From JACQAP01 sp035275265 (lineage in GTDB: Bacteria > Pseudomonadota > Gammaproteobacteria > Burkholderiales > JACQAP01), in the NCBI GenBank assembly GCA_035275265.1, contig DATENC010000026.1:124001-188000 (forward strand): a stretch of DNA of 64,000 bases, written 5' to 3'. The translations under genes and the position numbers were made by a program. Under the pieces are notes generated by a model. The model was not told where the DNA came from. It searched no databases and saw only the letters and a list, made by a program, of their open reading frames with translations. Below, piece by piece: positions 25,345 to 33,612 of this stretch (positions are counted from its first letter, which is position 1; every line of letters begins with the position of its first letter).

Positions 25345-26163
25345 CTAGAAACAGGCGCGGGCGGCGGCGCCGAGAGCGTCGCGGATGTCGGCATCGTCGG
25401 TAATCGGCTTGATCAGCGTCACGTGGCAGGCCGAAACCGGTTCGACGCCTTGCGCAATCAGCGAGCCCGCGTAGATCAGCATGCGGGTAGAGATCCCTTC
25501 CTCGAGCCCATGTCCCTTCAGATTGCGCGCGCGTTCGGCGATTGTCACGAGCTTGCCTGCGATCTCCGCGCCTACACCGGATTCGTGAATGACGATCTCG
25601 ATTTCGATGTCGCGTGTCGGATAACCGAAATCGAGCGCGCCAAAGCGCTGCTTGGTGGATTGCTTGAGATCCTTGAGGATGCTCTGATAGCCGGGATTGT
25701 AGGAAATCACCAACTGAAAATCCGGATGCGCGTGGATCAGCTCATTCTTCTTCTCCAGCGGCAGAACACGGCGCGCGTCGGTCAGCGGATGAATGACTAC
25801 TGTAGTGTCCTGGCGCGCTTCGACCACTTCGTCGAGATAGCAGATCGCGCCGTAGCGCACCGCCAGCGTCAGCGGTCCGTCCTGCCAGCGGGTGCCGTCG
25901 GCATCCAGCAAATAGCGGCCTACCAGGTCGGAGGCGGTCATGTCCTCATTGCATGCGAGCGTGATCAGCGGCCTGCCGAGCTTCCATGCCATGTACTCGA
26001 CGAAGCGGGTCTTGCCGCAGCCGGTCGGGCCTTTAAGCATCATCGGCATGCGCACGGTGTACGCCGCATCGAACGTCTGCACCTCGTCGCCGATCGCCCG
26101 GTAATAGGGCTCCTCGGTGATCCGGTACTGCTCGATTACCTTGTCCAATGCGGGCGCATTCAT
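25345..26163 (-). CDS. cbbQ: CbbQ/NorQ-type MoxR AAA+ ATPase
   Basis: A 272-residue AAA+ ATPase. Walker A is GPTGCGKT (residues 45-52), Walker B is AICYLDEV (Asp111-Glu112), and the ACNEDMTASDLVGRYLL and SYNPGYQSILKDLK segments are characteristic of the CbbQ/NirQ/NorQ group. With its VWA partner it uses ATP to remodel an enzyme, as in release of inhibitors from RuBisCO or cofactor fitting in nitric oxide reductase. It follows ureD by 135 bases in the same direction. I use the CbbQ name for the sequence type, not to claim a RuBisCO role. Confidence 0.88.
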   Translation of the reverse strand: MNAPALDKVIEQYRITEEPYYRAIGDEVQTFDAAYTVRMPMMLKGPTGCGKTRFVEYMAWKLGRPLITLACNEDMTASDLVGRYLLDADGTRWQDGPLTLAVRYGAICYLDEVVEARQDTTVVIHPLTDARRVLPLEKKNELIHAHPDFQLVISYNPGYQSILKDLKQSTKQRFGALDFGYPTRDIEIEIVIHESGVGAEIAGKLVTIAERARNLKGHGLEEGISTRMLIYAGSLIAQGVEPVSACHVTLIKPITDDADIRDALGAAARACF

Positions 26164-26298
26164 TGCGTCATCTCCATACTCGCATGGTCAGCATGACAAT
26201 CAGGTGGATCTCTGAAGACTGTATCGTACGCTTGCGTGACCGGTTTGAAAAAGTGTGCGCGCCAGGAACGCATGGCGTTACCTATCCAGCGCCCATGT

Positions 26299-27171
26299 TT
26301 ACTTGCGCCGTTGCGTCGGCGCCTGTCCTGTAATTTCAGTGCGTGCAGCCGCCCAGGCGGCGTGCAATGCCGCGCGCGCGCCAATCGCGTCCCGCGCAAG
26401 CACGCGAACCCAGGCGCCGGTGCCGTTGGGAAGCGCAGACGCGGCGGCATAGACGTCCGCGATCGGCGACAGTGCCTGGCGAATCGCGCCTACAAGCGCA
26501 CTCGCGGGGCGCGCCATGGTAAGTGCGAACAGCGTCGCTTGCGCGGCGTAGGTCCCGTTTATGCCGGGCAGCGCCCGCGCAAGATCGCCGCCGCTGAATC
26601 TGAAACGATCGCAGACCAACAACCTCCCCGCGCGATCGCGAACGACCGTTTCCGACTCAAGCAACTCGAACGCGCCGTCCCCACCTTTGGGGTCGTGAAG
26701 GATCAGCGCGTCTCCGAGGATCACGAACGCCTGTGGGTCAAGCCGCAATTGAACGACGTTGTGAAGCCGGGCACGGGGAAACAGGATCAGCGGATCGGGG
26801 AGGTATTCCAGCATTGCACCGGCATCAGCATCGAGTTCGACGATCTGCCGTGCACCCGCCGACTCCATGCCGTGCACGATCGTAGAAGCGGCGGACGTTA
26901 CATGCGCAGAAGCACCGGCGCCCGCGGCAATTCGCACACGAAGGTCGTCGCGCTGGAAAATGCCGCCCGAACACGATTGCAGGTAAACCGTCGCCATGCC
27001 GGCCGGATCGCCCGGCATCCTCAGTGCCCTGCCAAGATGGAAGGGATAGCCGACTCGCTGTCTGCAAATACCCGTGGCGCCACCCGGATCGCGCGCAAAC
27101 TCCATGTCGGCCTGGTAAACCAGAGCTTTTGACGACTCCAACTTCTCGCCGGGAAGGTCCAGCAGCTTCAT
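26299..27171 (-). CDS. ureD: Urease accessory protein UreD
   Basis: A 290-residue UreD/UreH family protein. Typical features are the LQSCSGGIFQRDDLRVRIAAGAGASAHVTSAASTIVHGM segment and the LEYLPDPLILFPRARLHN block. UreD binds apo-urease and, with UreF and UreG, provides the tunnel for nickel delivery. The ATG overlaps the ureG stop by four bases. The sequence is rather divergent, matching the divergent urease encoded upstream. cbbQ follows after 135 bases. Confidence 0.9.
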   Translation of the reverse strand: MKLLDLPGEKLESSKALVYQADMEFARDPGGATGICRQRVGYPFHLGRALRMPGDPAGMATVYLQSCSGGIFQRDDLRVRIAAGAGASAHVTSAASTIVHGMESAGARQIVELDADAGAMLEYLPDPLILFPRARLHNVVQLRLDPQAFVILGDALILHDPKGGDGAFELLESETVVRDRAGRLLVCDRFRFSGGDLARALPGINGTYAAQATLFALTMARPASALVGAIRQALSPIADVYAAASALPNGTGAWVRVLARDAIGARAALHAAWAAARTEITGQAPTQRRK

Positions 27172-27827
27172 CTGTCGAAGAGAACCTGATTCGCGATGGC
27201 ATCGACAACTGCATCCACGCCTTCACCCTTCGCGCAGTTTGTGAGCAGGACCGGCTTGTCACCGCGCACTTCGTTCGCCTCGCGCACCATACGCTCCAGA
27301 TTGACCCCGACATACGGTGCAAGATCGGTTTTATTGATCACCAGAAGATCGCATTGCATGACGCCCAAGCCGCGCTTGCGAGGTATGTCATCGCCGCCCG
27401 CCACGTCGATCACGAAAAGCCAGTAGTCCACAAGGTCGAGTGAAAACGTCGAGGCGAGGTTGTCGCCGCCGGATTCGATCAGGATCAAGTCGAGGTTGCC
27501 ATACTTGCCGTCGAGATCGTCGGCCGCCTGGATATTAAGGGTCGGGTCTTCGCGGATCGCAGTATGCGGACAGGCCCCGGTCTCCACTGCGAGCACGCGT
27601 GCGGGATCGATCAGCCCGCTGCGGCGCACGCGCTCCGCGTCCTCCTTGGTCGCCAGATCGTTGGTAATCACGGCGATGTTGGTGCCGCGGCCGATGAAGC
27701 GTGGGATCAATTGTTCGAGCAGGCGTGTCTTGCCCGACCCGACCGGCCCGCCGATACCGACACGGGCGGCGCCGGGGCCGCGGCGTGCCTCCGATTGGGG
27801 GTTGAAGCCCGGGTCGACTGTGTTCAT
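27168..27827 (-). CDS. ureG: Urease accessory GTPase UreG
   Basis: A 219-residue SIMIBI GTPase that supplies the energy for nickel insertion. P-loop GPVGSGKT, the nickel-binding CPH motif in ETGACPHTAIRED, the ESGGDNLASTFS segment and the NKTDL specificity motif are all present. It lies 15 bases after ureC and overlaps ureD by four bases. Confidence 0.96.
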   Translation of the reverse strand: MNTVDPGFNPQSEARRGPGAARVGIGGPVGSGKTRLLEQLIPRFIGRGTNIAVITNDLATKEDAERVRRSGLIDPARVLAVETGACPHTAIREDPTLNIQAADDLDGKYGNLDLILIESGGDNLASTFSLDLVDYWLFVIDVAGGDDIPRKRGLGVMQCDLLVINKTDLAPYVGVNLERMVREANEVRGDKPVLLTNCAKGEGVDAVVDAIANQVLFDR

Positions 27828-27842
27828 CGTTTTCTCGCGACG

Positions 27843-29555
27843 TCAGCGCATCATGTAGCGCTGACTAAGCGGAACCACCTTCGCAGGCTCGCATGTGATC
27901 ACCCTGCCGTCGATCATTACATCGAAGGTTTGCGGATTCACTGTGATGTTGGGGCAGGCGTCGTTGTGCAGCATGTGGGTCTTGTTGAGCTTGCGTGTGC
28001 CTTTCGAAGGCAGGAGCCGCTTGGTCATTCCGAGATTCGCCTGAATGCCCGCGTCGATTGCCATCTGATTGACGAAGTTCACCGACAGCGCCTTCTTAGC
28101 CTCTCCGAAGGCGCCCCACTGTGGCCGCATCGCCAGCGGTTCACAGGTCATCAGCGAAGCCGCGGAATCACCCATCGCGCCCCAGACGATGAAACCACCC
28201 TTCACCACCAGTTCGGATTTGATGCCGAAAAATCCCGGACGCCAGAGCACGATGTCGGCGATCTTGCCGGATTCCAGTGAACCGATGTACTTGTCGATTC
28301 CAAAAGTTTTCGCGGCATTGATGGTGTACTTGGCGATGTAGCGCTTGATCCGTTCGTTGTCGCCAAGCCTGGATTTCTCCTCCGGCAGGCGGCCGCGCTG
28401 GTCTTTCATCTTCGAGGCGAGTTGCCATGTTCGTGCGATCACTTCGTTGATCCGGCCCATGCCCTGGCTATCCGAACCGAGCATCGAGATGGCGCCGATG
28501 TCGTGCAGCACGTCTTCGGCGGCGATAGTCTGCGCGCGGATCCGGGATTCAGCGAAGGCGACGTCCTCCGGCACCGCGGGATTCAGGTGATGGCACACCA
28601 TGATCATGTCGAGGTGTTCATCGAATGTGTTCACGGTGTAGGGATTGGTGGGATTGGTCGAGGAGGGCAGGCAGTGCATCTGTCCGGCAACCGCGATGAT
28701 GTCCGGCGCGTGACCGCCGCCCGCGCCCTCGGTGTGATACATGTGTATGGTGCGGCCCTTGATCGAGGCGAGCGTATCCTCGAGGAAGCCTGATTCGTTG
28801 AGAGTATCGGTGTGCAACTGCACCTGGAAATCGAGTTCGTCCGCAACGGACAGACAGGTATCGATGACAGCAGGCATGGCGCCCCAGTCCTCGTGGATCT
28901 TCAGACCCAGGCAGCCGCCGCGCAACTGCCCGACCAGCGACTCCGGCTTCGAGGAGTTGCCGCGGCCGAGGAAGCCGAAGTTGATCGGCCAGGCTTCAGA
29001 GGCCTGCAGCATCTTGCCGACGTTCCATTCACCGCCGCAATCGATGCCTACCGTGATCGGTCCGAGCGACCCGCCGATCATGGTGGTCAAGCCGGACGAG
29101 ATTGCGTGTTCGCATAGTTGTGCGGAATCGAAGTGCACGTGCACGTCGATTCCTCCTGGTGTGGCGATCAGGCCCTCGGCATCGCGCACCGTGGTGGCCA
29201 CGCCGCAAATCAGCTTGGGATTTACCCCGTCCATGACTTGCGGATTGCCGGCCTTGCCGATGGCCACGATTTTGCCGTCCTTGACGCCGATGTCACCTTT
29301 CACTATGCCGAGCACCGGATCGATGATGGTGGCATTGCAGATCAGCATGTCGAGCGCGCCATCGGCGCTGTCGAATCCCGATTTCAAACCCATTCCGTCG
29401 CGCAGCGTCTTGCCCCCGCCGTGCAGACACTCGTCTCCGGGTACGGCATAGTCGTGCTCTATTTCCGCCAAAAGCGAAGAGTCGCCAAGCCGTACTGCGT
29501 CGCCTTTCGTCGGGCCGTACATTGCGGCGTATTCTTTACGCGTCATCGTGGCCAT
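27843..29555 (-). CDS. ureC: Urease alpha subunit, divergent type
   Basis: The catalytic subunit of a nickel urease, 570 residues. All dinickel ligands are present: His139 and His141 (DVHVHF), carbamylated Lys219 (LKIHEDWG), His248 (QLHTDTLNE), His274 (HTEGAGGGHAPD) and Asp362 (GSDSQGMGR), plus the mobile-flap Cys321-His322-His323. The sequence around the first histidines is HFDSAQLCE rather than the usual HFICPQQ seen in the second urease of this window, and GGEWN replaces the TPGPW region. The start is placed at the ATG at 29555; another in-frame ATG lies at 29546. Upstream is a fused gamma-beta subunit. Confidence 0.94.
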   Translation of the reverse strand: MATMTRKEYAAMYGPTKGDAVRLGDSSLLAEIEHDYAVPGDECLHGGGKTLRDGMGLKSGFDSADGALDMLICNATIIDPVLGIVKGDIGVKDGKIVAIGKAGNPQVMDGVNPKLICGVATTVRDAEGLIATPGGIDVHVHFDSAQLCEHAISSGLTTMIGGSLGPITVGIDCGGEWNVGKMLQASEAWPINFGFLGRGNSSKPESLVGQLRGGCLGLKIHEDWGAMPAVIDTCLSVADELDFQVQLHTDTLNESGFLEDTLASIKGRTIHMYHTEGAGGGHAPDIIAVAGQMHCLPSSTNPTNPYTVNTFDEHLDMIMVCHHLNPAVPEDVAFAESRIRAQTIAAEDVLHDIGAISMLGSDSQGMGRINEVIARTWQLASKMKDQRGRLPEEKSRLGDNERIKRYIAKYTINAAKTFGIDKYIGSLESGKIADIVLWRPGFFGIKSELVVKGGFIVWGAMGDSAASLMTCEPLAMRPQWGAFGEAKKALSVNFVNQMAIDAGIQANLGMTKRLLPSKGTRKLNKTHMLHNDACPNITVNPQTFDVMIDGRVITCEPAKVVPLSQRYMMR

Positions 29556-29648
29556 GTATGTATATGTCCTCAGTGCATCAATTGACGCCCAAGGGCCGAG
29601 GGCGGAGCGTTGAACTCGCCCCTCACCCCTCACCCCTCACCACTGTTC

Positions 29649-30347
29649 TCATGCGCCTTTGAAGCCCCGCGCCTTTGCTTTTTTCAAGGCGGCTGCTTTG
29701 CTTTTCTCGCCTTTGGTGGTGCCGTCTGACAGATTGTTCAGGCCGAAGATCTCGCCGGTACCTCCGAACTCGGTGAGCGTCACTTCCTTGGCTTGACCCG
29801 GCTCGAATCGCACCGCGGTGCCGGCGGGAATGTCGAGGTGCATGCCGAAGGAGGCGCCCCGGTCGAAATCGAGAGCCTTGTTGGCTTCGAAGAAATGATA
29901 GTGACTGCCGATCTGGATCGGTCGGTCGCCGGTGTTCACGGCCTTGACTTTCACTTTCTTGCGGCCGGCATTAAGTTCGATGTCCTCGTCCGGAGTAAGA
30001 ATCTCGCCCGGGGTCACCGCCTTCGAGTCGGCCGTCTTTCTCCCAGGTCTGATCGGGTCATGCACGGTTACCAGCTTGGTGCCGTCCGGGAAAGTGCCTT
30101 CCACCTGCAAGACCGGTATGAGTTCCGCCACCCCTGGCATGACATCGTCGCGCGTGAGAATGGTCGAACCGTAGCCGATCAATTCGGCGACCGATCTCCC
30201 CTCACGCGCGCCTTCCAGAATCTCGTCGGCGATGATCGCGGTGGCCTCGGGATGGTTGAGCTTCAAACCCTTGGCGCGGCGCTTGCGCGCCAATTCCGCG
30301 GCAGTGTAGATCGTCAGCCGTTCCAGTTCTGTCGGGGTCAGCAACAT
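29649..30347 (-). CDS. Urease gamma-beta fusion subunit
   Basis: A 232-residue fusion. Residues about 1-100 are UreA (LTPTELERLTIYTAAELARKRRAKGLKLNHPEA, DVMPGVAELIPVLQVEGTFPDGTKLVTVHDPI). Residues about 115-215 are UreB (GEILTPDEDIELNAGRKKVKVKAVNTGDRPIQIGSHYHFFEANKALDFDR). A lysine-rich tail (KGEKSKAAALKKAKARGFKGA) follows. The layout is like Helicobacter UreA; most bacteria and the other urease here keep the two subunits apart. The gap to ureF holds repeats (30350-30543), and CCCTCACCCC repeats sit before ureC. Confidence 0.93.
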   Translation of the reverse strand: MLLTPTELERLTIYTAAELARKRRAKGLKLNHPEATAIIADEILEGAREGRSVAELIGYGSTILTRDDVMPGVAELIPVLQVEGTFPDGTKLVTVHDPIRPGRKTADSKAVTPGEILTPDEDIELNAGRKKVKVKAVNTGDRPIQIGSHYHFFEANKALDFDRGASFGMHLDIPAGTAVRFEPGQAKEVTLTEFGGTGEIFGLNNLSDGTTKGEKSKAAALKKAKARGFKGA

Positions 30348-30349
30348 AC

Positions 30350-30543
30350 CACCTCACCCCCCGCCCTCTCCCCCGAAGGCGGAGACGGTGCTTTTTTGTC
30401 TGTCTGGATTAAGAGATTGCGCATTGCTGCCTTTCATCTAGACATTCTTACAACTGATCCGACCACTCCAACTTCCTCCCATGTCCACCGTGTTGTTCAC
30501 TCCCTCTCCGCTTTGATAAGGGGAGAGGGCTGGGGTGAGGTGT
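30350..30543. repeat. Two CCCTCTCC/GGAGAGGG repeats between ureF and ureAB
   Basis: The 195-base gap contains CCCTCTCCCCCGAAGGCGGAGA near 30365-30385 and CTCCCTCTCCGCTTTGATAAGGGGAGAGGG near 30500-30531. Both belong to the palindromic family found in other gaps of this window. No gene or convincing promoter is visible between them. Confidence 0.6.
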
Positions 30544-31223
30544 TAGTTCGCGAACGAGCGCGAGTCCTGCACTTCGTGGCGCATCGCGGCGATTTCGGTT
30601 GCGGGCATGTAGGCACACATTTCATCTACGTCCGATACCGGCATGCGCAGCAGGTCACCCAACATCGGGCGGACCCGCAGCAGCACTTTCTGTGCGTCGA
30701 GGTGGCCGATCATTCCCAGCCGCAGTGCCGCCCCGACCAGCCCCGTGCACAGCGTATGTGCCGAGACCGCGCGGCAGGCGTCTTCCGTCATGCCCACGGC
30801 GCTCCACAACAGCCCTTGCACCACCGGCAGGTGGCCGTGCGCTTTGCGCTCCGAAATAAGCACGCGGTAATCGGCCGCGCCCATCGTGCCGAGCCTGGCG
30901 TGCACCGTCAACAGCGACGTGCCGGCACGTTTGGATCCCTCGCGCAGTTCCGTTGCCAGGCTCATTGCTTCGACGATCGCGTCCACCCTGGCAATGCGGT
31001 CGAGACTCCCGTTGGCGCGGAATGCCGCCACCAGCGCGCAGGCGTCGGATGTGGACCAACGGTGCTTCAACTGCCCCTCGACAAAATTTGCTAGTTGCTC
31101 GACGGAGGCTACTTCGCGGTCGGCGAGCAGGGTCTCGAGTCCGGAAGAAAAAGCAACGCCTCCGCTCGGGAAGAAGCTATCTGCGTGCTGAAGCGCGCTC
31201 AGCAGGTTTTGCGTTTCAGACAT
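30543..31223 (-). CDS. ureF: Urease accessory protein UreF
   Basis: A 226-residue helical protein (LLSALQHADSFFPSGGVAFSSGLETL, RAVSAHTLCTGLVGAALRLGMIGHLDAQKVL). UreF binds UreD on apo-urease and acts as the checkpoint partner of UreG. The start overlaps the ureE stop by eight bases, so the two are coupled. The family is weakly conserved, but position and the FPSGG-AFSSGLE start make the call firm. Confidence 0.9.
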   Translation of the reverse strand: MSETQNLLSALQHADSFFPSGGVAFSSGLETLLADREVASVEQLANFVEGQLKHRWSTSDACALVAAFRANGSLDRIARVDAIVEAMSLATELREGSKRAGTSLLTVHARLGTMGAADYRVLISERKAHGHLPVVQGLLWSAVGMTEDACRAVSAHTLCTGLVGAALRLGMIGHLDAQKVLLRVRPMLGDLLRMPVSDVDEMCAYMPATEIAAMRHEVQDSRSFAN

Positions 31224-31665
31224 CGCCGATCTGCCTCACGCGGCCGTCCGCCAGGAAGGGCTCGAGCCGCTCGATGTAGCGTTGCGCCGGGCCCTGCAGG
31301 GCGATGCGCAACCACGCGCCCTCGAAGCGCACGGCCCAGTGCATGTTGCCGGAGAAGTACCCAAGTTCCAGTGCCGCGGAGGTATCGCGCGGGGCGAGTG
31401 TCAGCCACTCGGTGTCGCGCATGCGCACTACCACGGCGCGCTCGTCGGTAAGCATCAGCACCGCACCGTTGTACAGATGCTCGTTGCGATCGAGGATCAC
31501 CGCGCACTCGGTGCCTGCATCTGTAGCAGCTCGCAGCCGATGCCGGTGCGTGTCCTCTTGCGAGAGCGTCAGATATTCGACCCGCCCTTCATGGCCGAGG
31601 TCGTGCAGCCTGTCGGCAATGGAAGGCTCGGTCGCCGCTCCGACGATGTTTTCGAGTTTCAACAT
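31216..31665 (-). CDS. ureE: Urease accessory protein UreE
   Basis: A 149-residue nickel metallochaperone. The N-terminal peptide-binding part (EYLTLSQEDTHRHRLRAATDAGTECAVILDRNEHLYNG) and the metal-binding part with the central GNMHW histidine are present. Unlike Klebsiella UreE there is no histidine-rich C-terminal tail, so nickel storage capacity is probably low. It follows amiE by 69 bases in the same direction. Confidence 0.88.
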   Translation of the reverse strand: MLKLENIVGAATEPSIADRLHDLGHEGRVEYLTLSQEDTHRHRLRAATDAGTECAVILDRNEHLYNGAVLMLTDERAVVVRMRDTEWLTLAPRDTSAALELGYFSGNMHWAVRFEGAWLRIALQGPAQRYIERLEPFLADGRVRQIGDV

Positions 31666-31734
31666 TGCAATTCAAAAATACCCGCGCCGCAGGGGCCGCG
31701 CTTGGTGCACGGCCCCTGCCGGTGCGGCAACCGG

Positions 31735-32775
31735 TCAGCGGTGCGCCGGCTCTTTCTTGTTGGGAATACCCGGGATCGGCGCTTCGTCTGTGCCGACAGT
31801 GGTGCGGGTGATCGATTCGACCATCTCGCGGGTGGCGTCCGGATCGGTGATCCACTTCTTGTAGAAGTCGTACGGGCAAGCCGCGACCCCCTTGTCGCCT
31901 TCGCGTGAATTGATCAGGCCGGTGTAACCGCGGTGCAACAGCTTGAACAGGTGATTCTCGGATTGCATGTTCTTGCGTGCGTCGCGGATCAGCGTCTTGG
32001 AAAGCGCAGCGTACTGGATGCCGTAATCCTCCTCCCCGCACTCCCCGAGGGTACGCCCGTCGAAGCCGATGATCGCCGAATGGCCGAAGTAGGAATAAAC
32101 GCCGTCGAAGCCGGCGGCATTCGCCACCGCCACGTAGACGTTGTTGGCCCAGGCCATGGCCTTGGCCATGATGACCTGCTGATCCTTGGCCGGGTACATG
32201 TACCCCTGGCAGCGCACGATCAGCTCCGCACCTTTCATCGCGCAGTCGCGCCAGATCTCCGGATAGTTGCCGTCGTCGCAGATGATCAGCGACACTTTCA
32301 GCCCCTTCGGACCGTCGGAAACATAGGTGCAATTGCCCGGATACCACCCCTCGATCGGAACCCAGGGCATGATCTTGCGATACTTCTGCACGACCTCGCC
32401 CTTGTCGTTCATCAGGATGAGCGTGTTGTAGGGCGCCTTGTTCGGGTGTTCCTCATGCTTTTCCCCGGTGAGCGAGAACACGCCCCAGACCTTTGCCGAG
32501 CGGCAGGCAGCAGCGAAGATTTCTGTTTCCTCACCCGGACAACTCGAAGCGGTGTCGTACATTTCCTTGCTGTCGTACATGATCCCGTGGGTGCTGTACT
32601 CGGGAAAGATCACGAGATCCATGCCGGGCAGGCCGACTTTCATGCCCTTGATCATCTCTCCGATTTTCCTGGCGTTGTCGAGTACTTCCTTTTTCGTGTG
32701 GAGGCGCGGCATCTTGTAATTGACAACGGCGACTCCTACGGTGTCTTTACTGCTCGAAATGTCTCCATGTAGCAT
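31735..32775 (-). CDS. amiE: Aliphatic amidase (acylamide amidohydrolase)
   Basis: A 346-residue nitrilase-superfamily enzyme, the same length as Pseudomonas AmiE and alignable without gaps through the N-terminal half. Catalytic Glu59 (FPEYS), Lys134 (QKYRKIMPW) and Cys166 (IICDDGNYPEIW) are all present. It hydrolyses short amides such as acetamide to acid and ammonia. The gene lies between urtE and ureE, so it is co-transcribed with the transporter and urease, while its usual regulators amiC and amiR sit divergently upstream of urtA. Formamidase is the main alternative; the HGDISSS start favours AmiE. Confidence 0.93.
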   Translation of the reverse strand: MLHGDISSSKDTVGVAVVNYKMPRLHTKKEVLDNARKIGEMIKGMKVGLPGMDLVIFPEYSTHGIMYDSKEMYDTASSCPGEETEIFAAACRSAKVWGVFSLTGEKHEEHPNKAPYNTLILMNDKGEVVQKYRKIMPWVPIEGWYPGNCTYVSDGPKGLKVSLIICDDGNYPEIWRDCAMKGAELIVRCQGYMYPAKDQQVIMAKAMAWANNVYVAVANAAGFDGVYSYFGHSAIIGFDGRTLGECGEEDYGIQYAALSKTLIRDARKNMQSENHLFKLLHRGYTGLINSREGDKGVAACPYDFYKKWITDPDATREMVESITRTTVGTDEAPIPGIPNKKEPAHR

Positions 32776-32839
32776 TTTCGTTCTCCTTTACCTCACTCGT
32801 TGATCACATGCTCGCCATTGAGCTGCCCTTTGGTCGCCG

Positions 32840-32864
32840 CCGGCATTCGTACCAGCAATGCCGG
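32840..32864 (-). other. Intercistronic hairpin between urtE and amiE
   Basis: CCGGCATT (32840-32847) and AATGCCGG (32857-32864) form a perfect stem with a nine-base loop in the 131-base gap. There is no T-run, so it is more likely an mRNA-stability element than a terminator. Confidence 0.4.
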
Positions 32865-32906
32865 ACGCGAAAAAGATCCTGCTGTTTCAGATCGGTTCCA
32901 ACGTCT

Positions 32907-33596
32907 TCATATCGTCAAATATGCGTGAATGCTTTTCGTATCCAGTTTGTCCTTGAATCCTTCGTAAACGAAGTTACCTCTTTCGATGATCAGGAAGCGA
33001 TCCGCAATTTCCTTCGCGAAACCCAGCACCTGTTCCGATACCAGCAATGCGAACTTGCGGTCCACTTTGAGCTTGTTCAGCGCTCTCGCTATTTCCTTGA
33101 TGATGGACGGCTGAAGGCCTTCGGTCGGCTCGTCGAGGACCAGCACCTTGGGATCGCTTACGAGCGCACGCGCAATGGCGAGCTGCTGCTGTTGTCCTCC
33201 TGAAAGGTTCCCTGCGCGTCGCGTGCGCATTTCCTGCAAGACCGGAAACACGGAATACACATACTCTGGAATCTCCTTGCTCACGGAAGTTTCCATTCCC
33301 GCCAGGATGTTTTCCTCCACCGTGAGATAGGGAAATATCATGCGCCCTTGCGGAACGTAGCCCATTCCGGCCGCCACCCGGTCGAAACTCTCCGCATTGG
33401 TGATGTCCCGGCCATTCAGGACGATCTTCCCGCCGCGAGGGCGCAGAATCCCGATCAGGGACTTGAGCAATGTAGTCTTGCCCATCCCATTGCGGCCCAT
33501 GATCGCAACGGTCTCTGCGTCCTTCAGCTCGAAGGATACGTCCCTGACGACGTGGCTCTCTCCGTAGAAGACGTTTAACCCGGTTACGCTAAGCAC
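32907..33596 (-). CDS. urtE: ABC transporter ATPase UrtE (urea/short-chain amide)
   Basis: A 229-residue LivF-type ATPase. Walker A GRNGMGKTTL, signature LSGGQQQQLAIARAL and Walker B KVLVLDEPTEGLQP are intact. It is the second ATPase of the branched-chain-like transporter encoded by urtABCDE, acting at the cytoplasmic face of UrtB and UrtC. The urt naming rests on the receptor type and the urease and amidase neighbours. Confidence 0.88.
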   Translation of the reverse strand: MLSVTGLNVFYGESHVVRDVSFELKDAETVAIMGRNGMGKTTLLKSLIGILRPRGGKIVLNGRDITNAESFDRVAAGMGYVPQGRMIFPYLTVEENILAGMETSVSKEIPEYVYSVFPVLQEMRTRRAGNLSGGQQQQLAIARALVSDPKVLVLDEPTEGLQPSIIKEIARALNKLKVDRKFALLVSEQVLGFAKEIADRFLIIERGNFVYEGFKDKLDTKSIHAYLTI

Positions 33597-33612
33597 TTCC
33601 GCTCCCCTCCAG

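Noticed and set aside
22858..26163. Assigning the AAA+/VWA pair as RuBisCO activase or nitric oxide reductase maturation genes
   Set aside because: No RuBisCO, cbb or nor genes lie in the window; the operon context is urease. The sequence-type name is kept but not the function.
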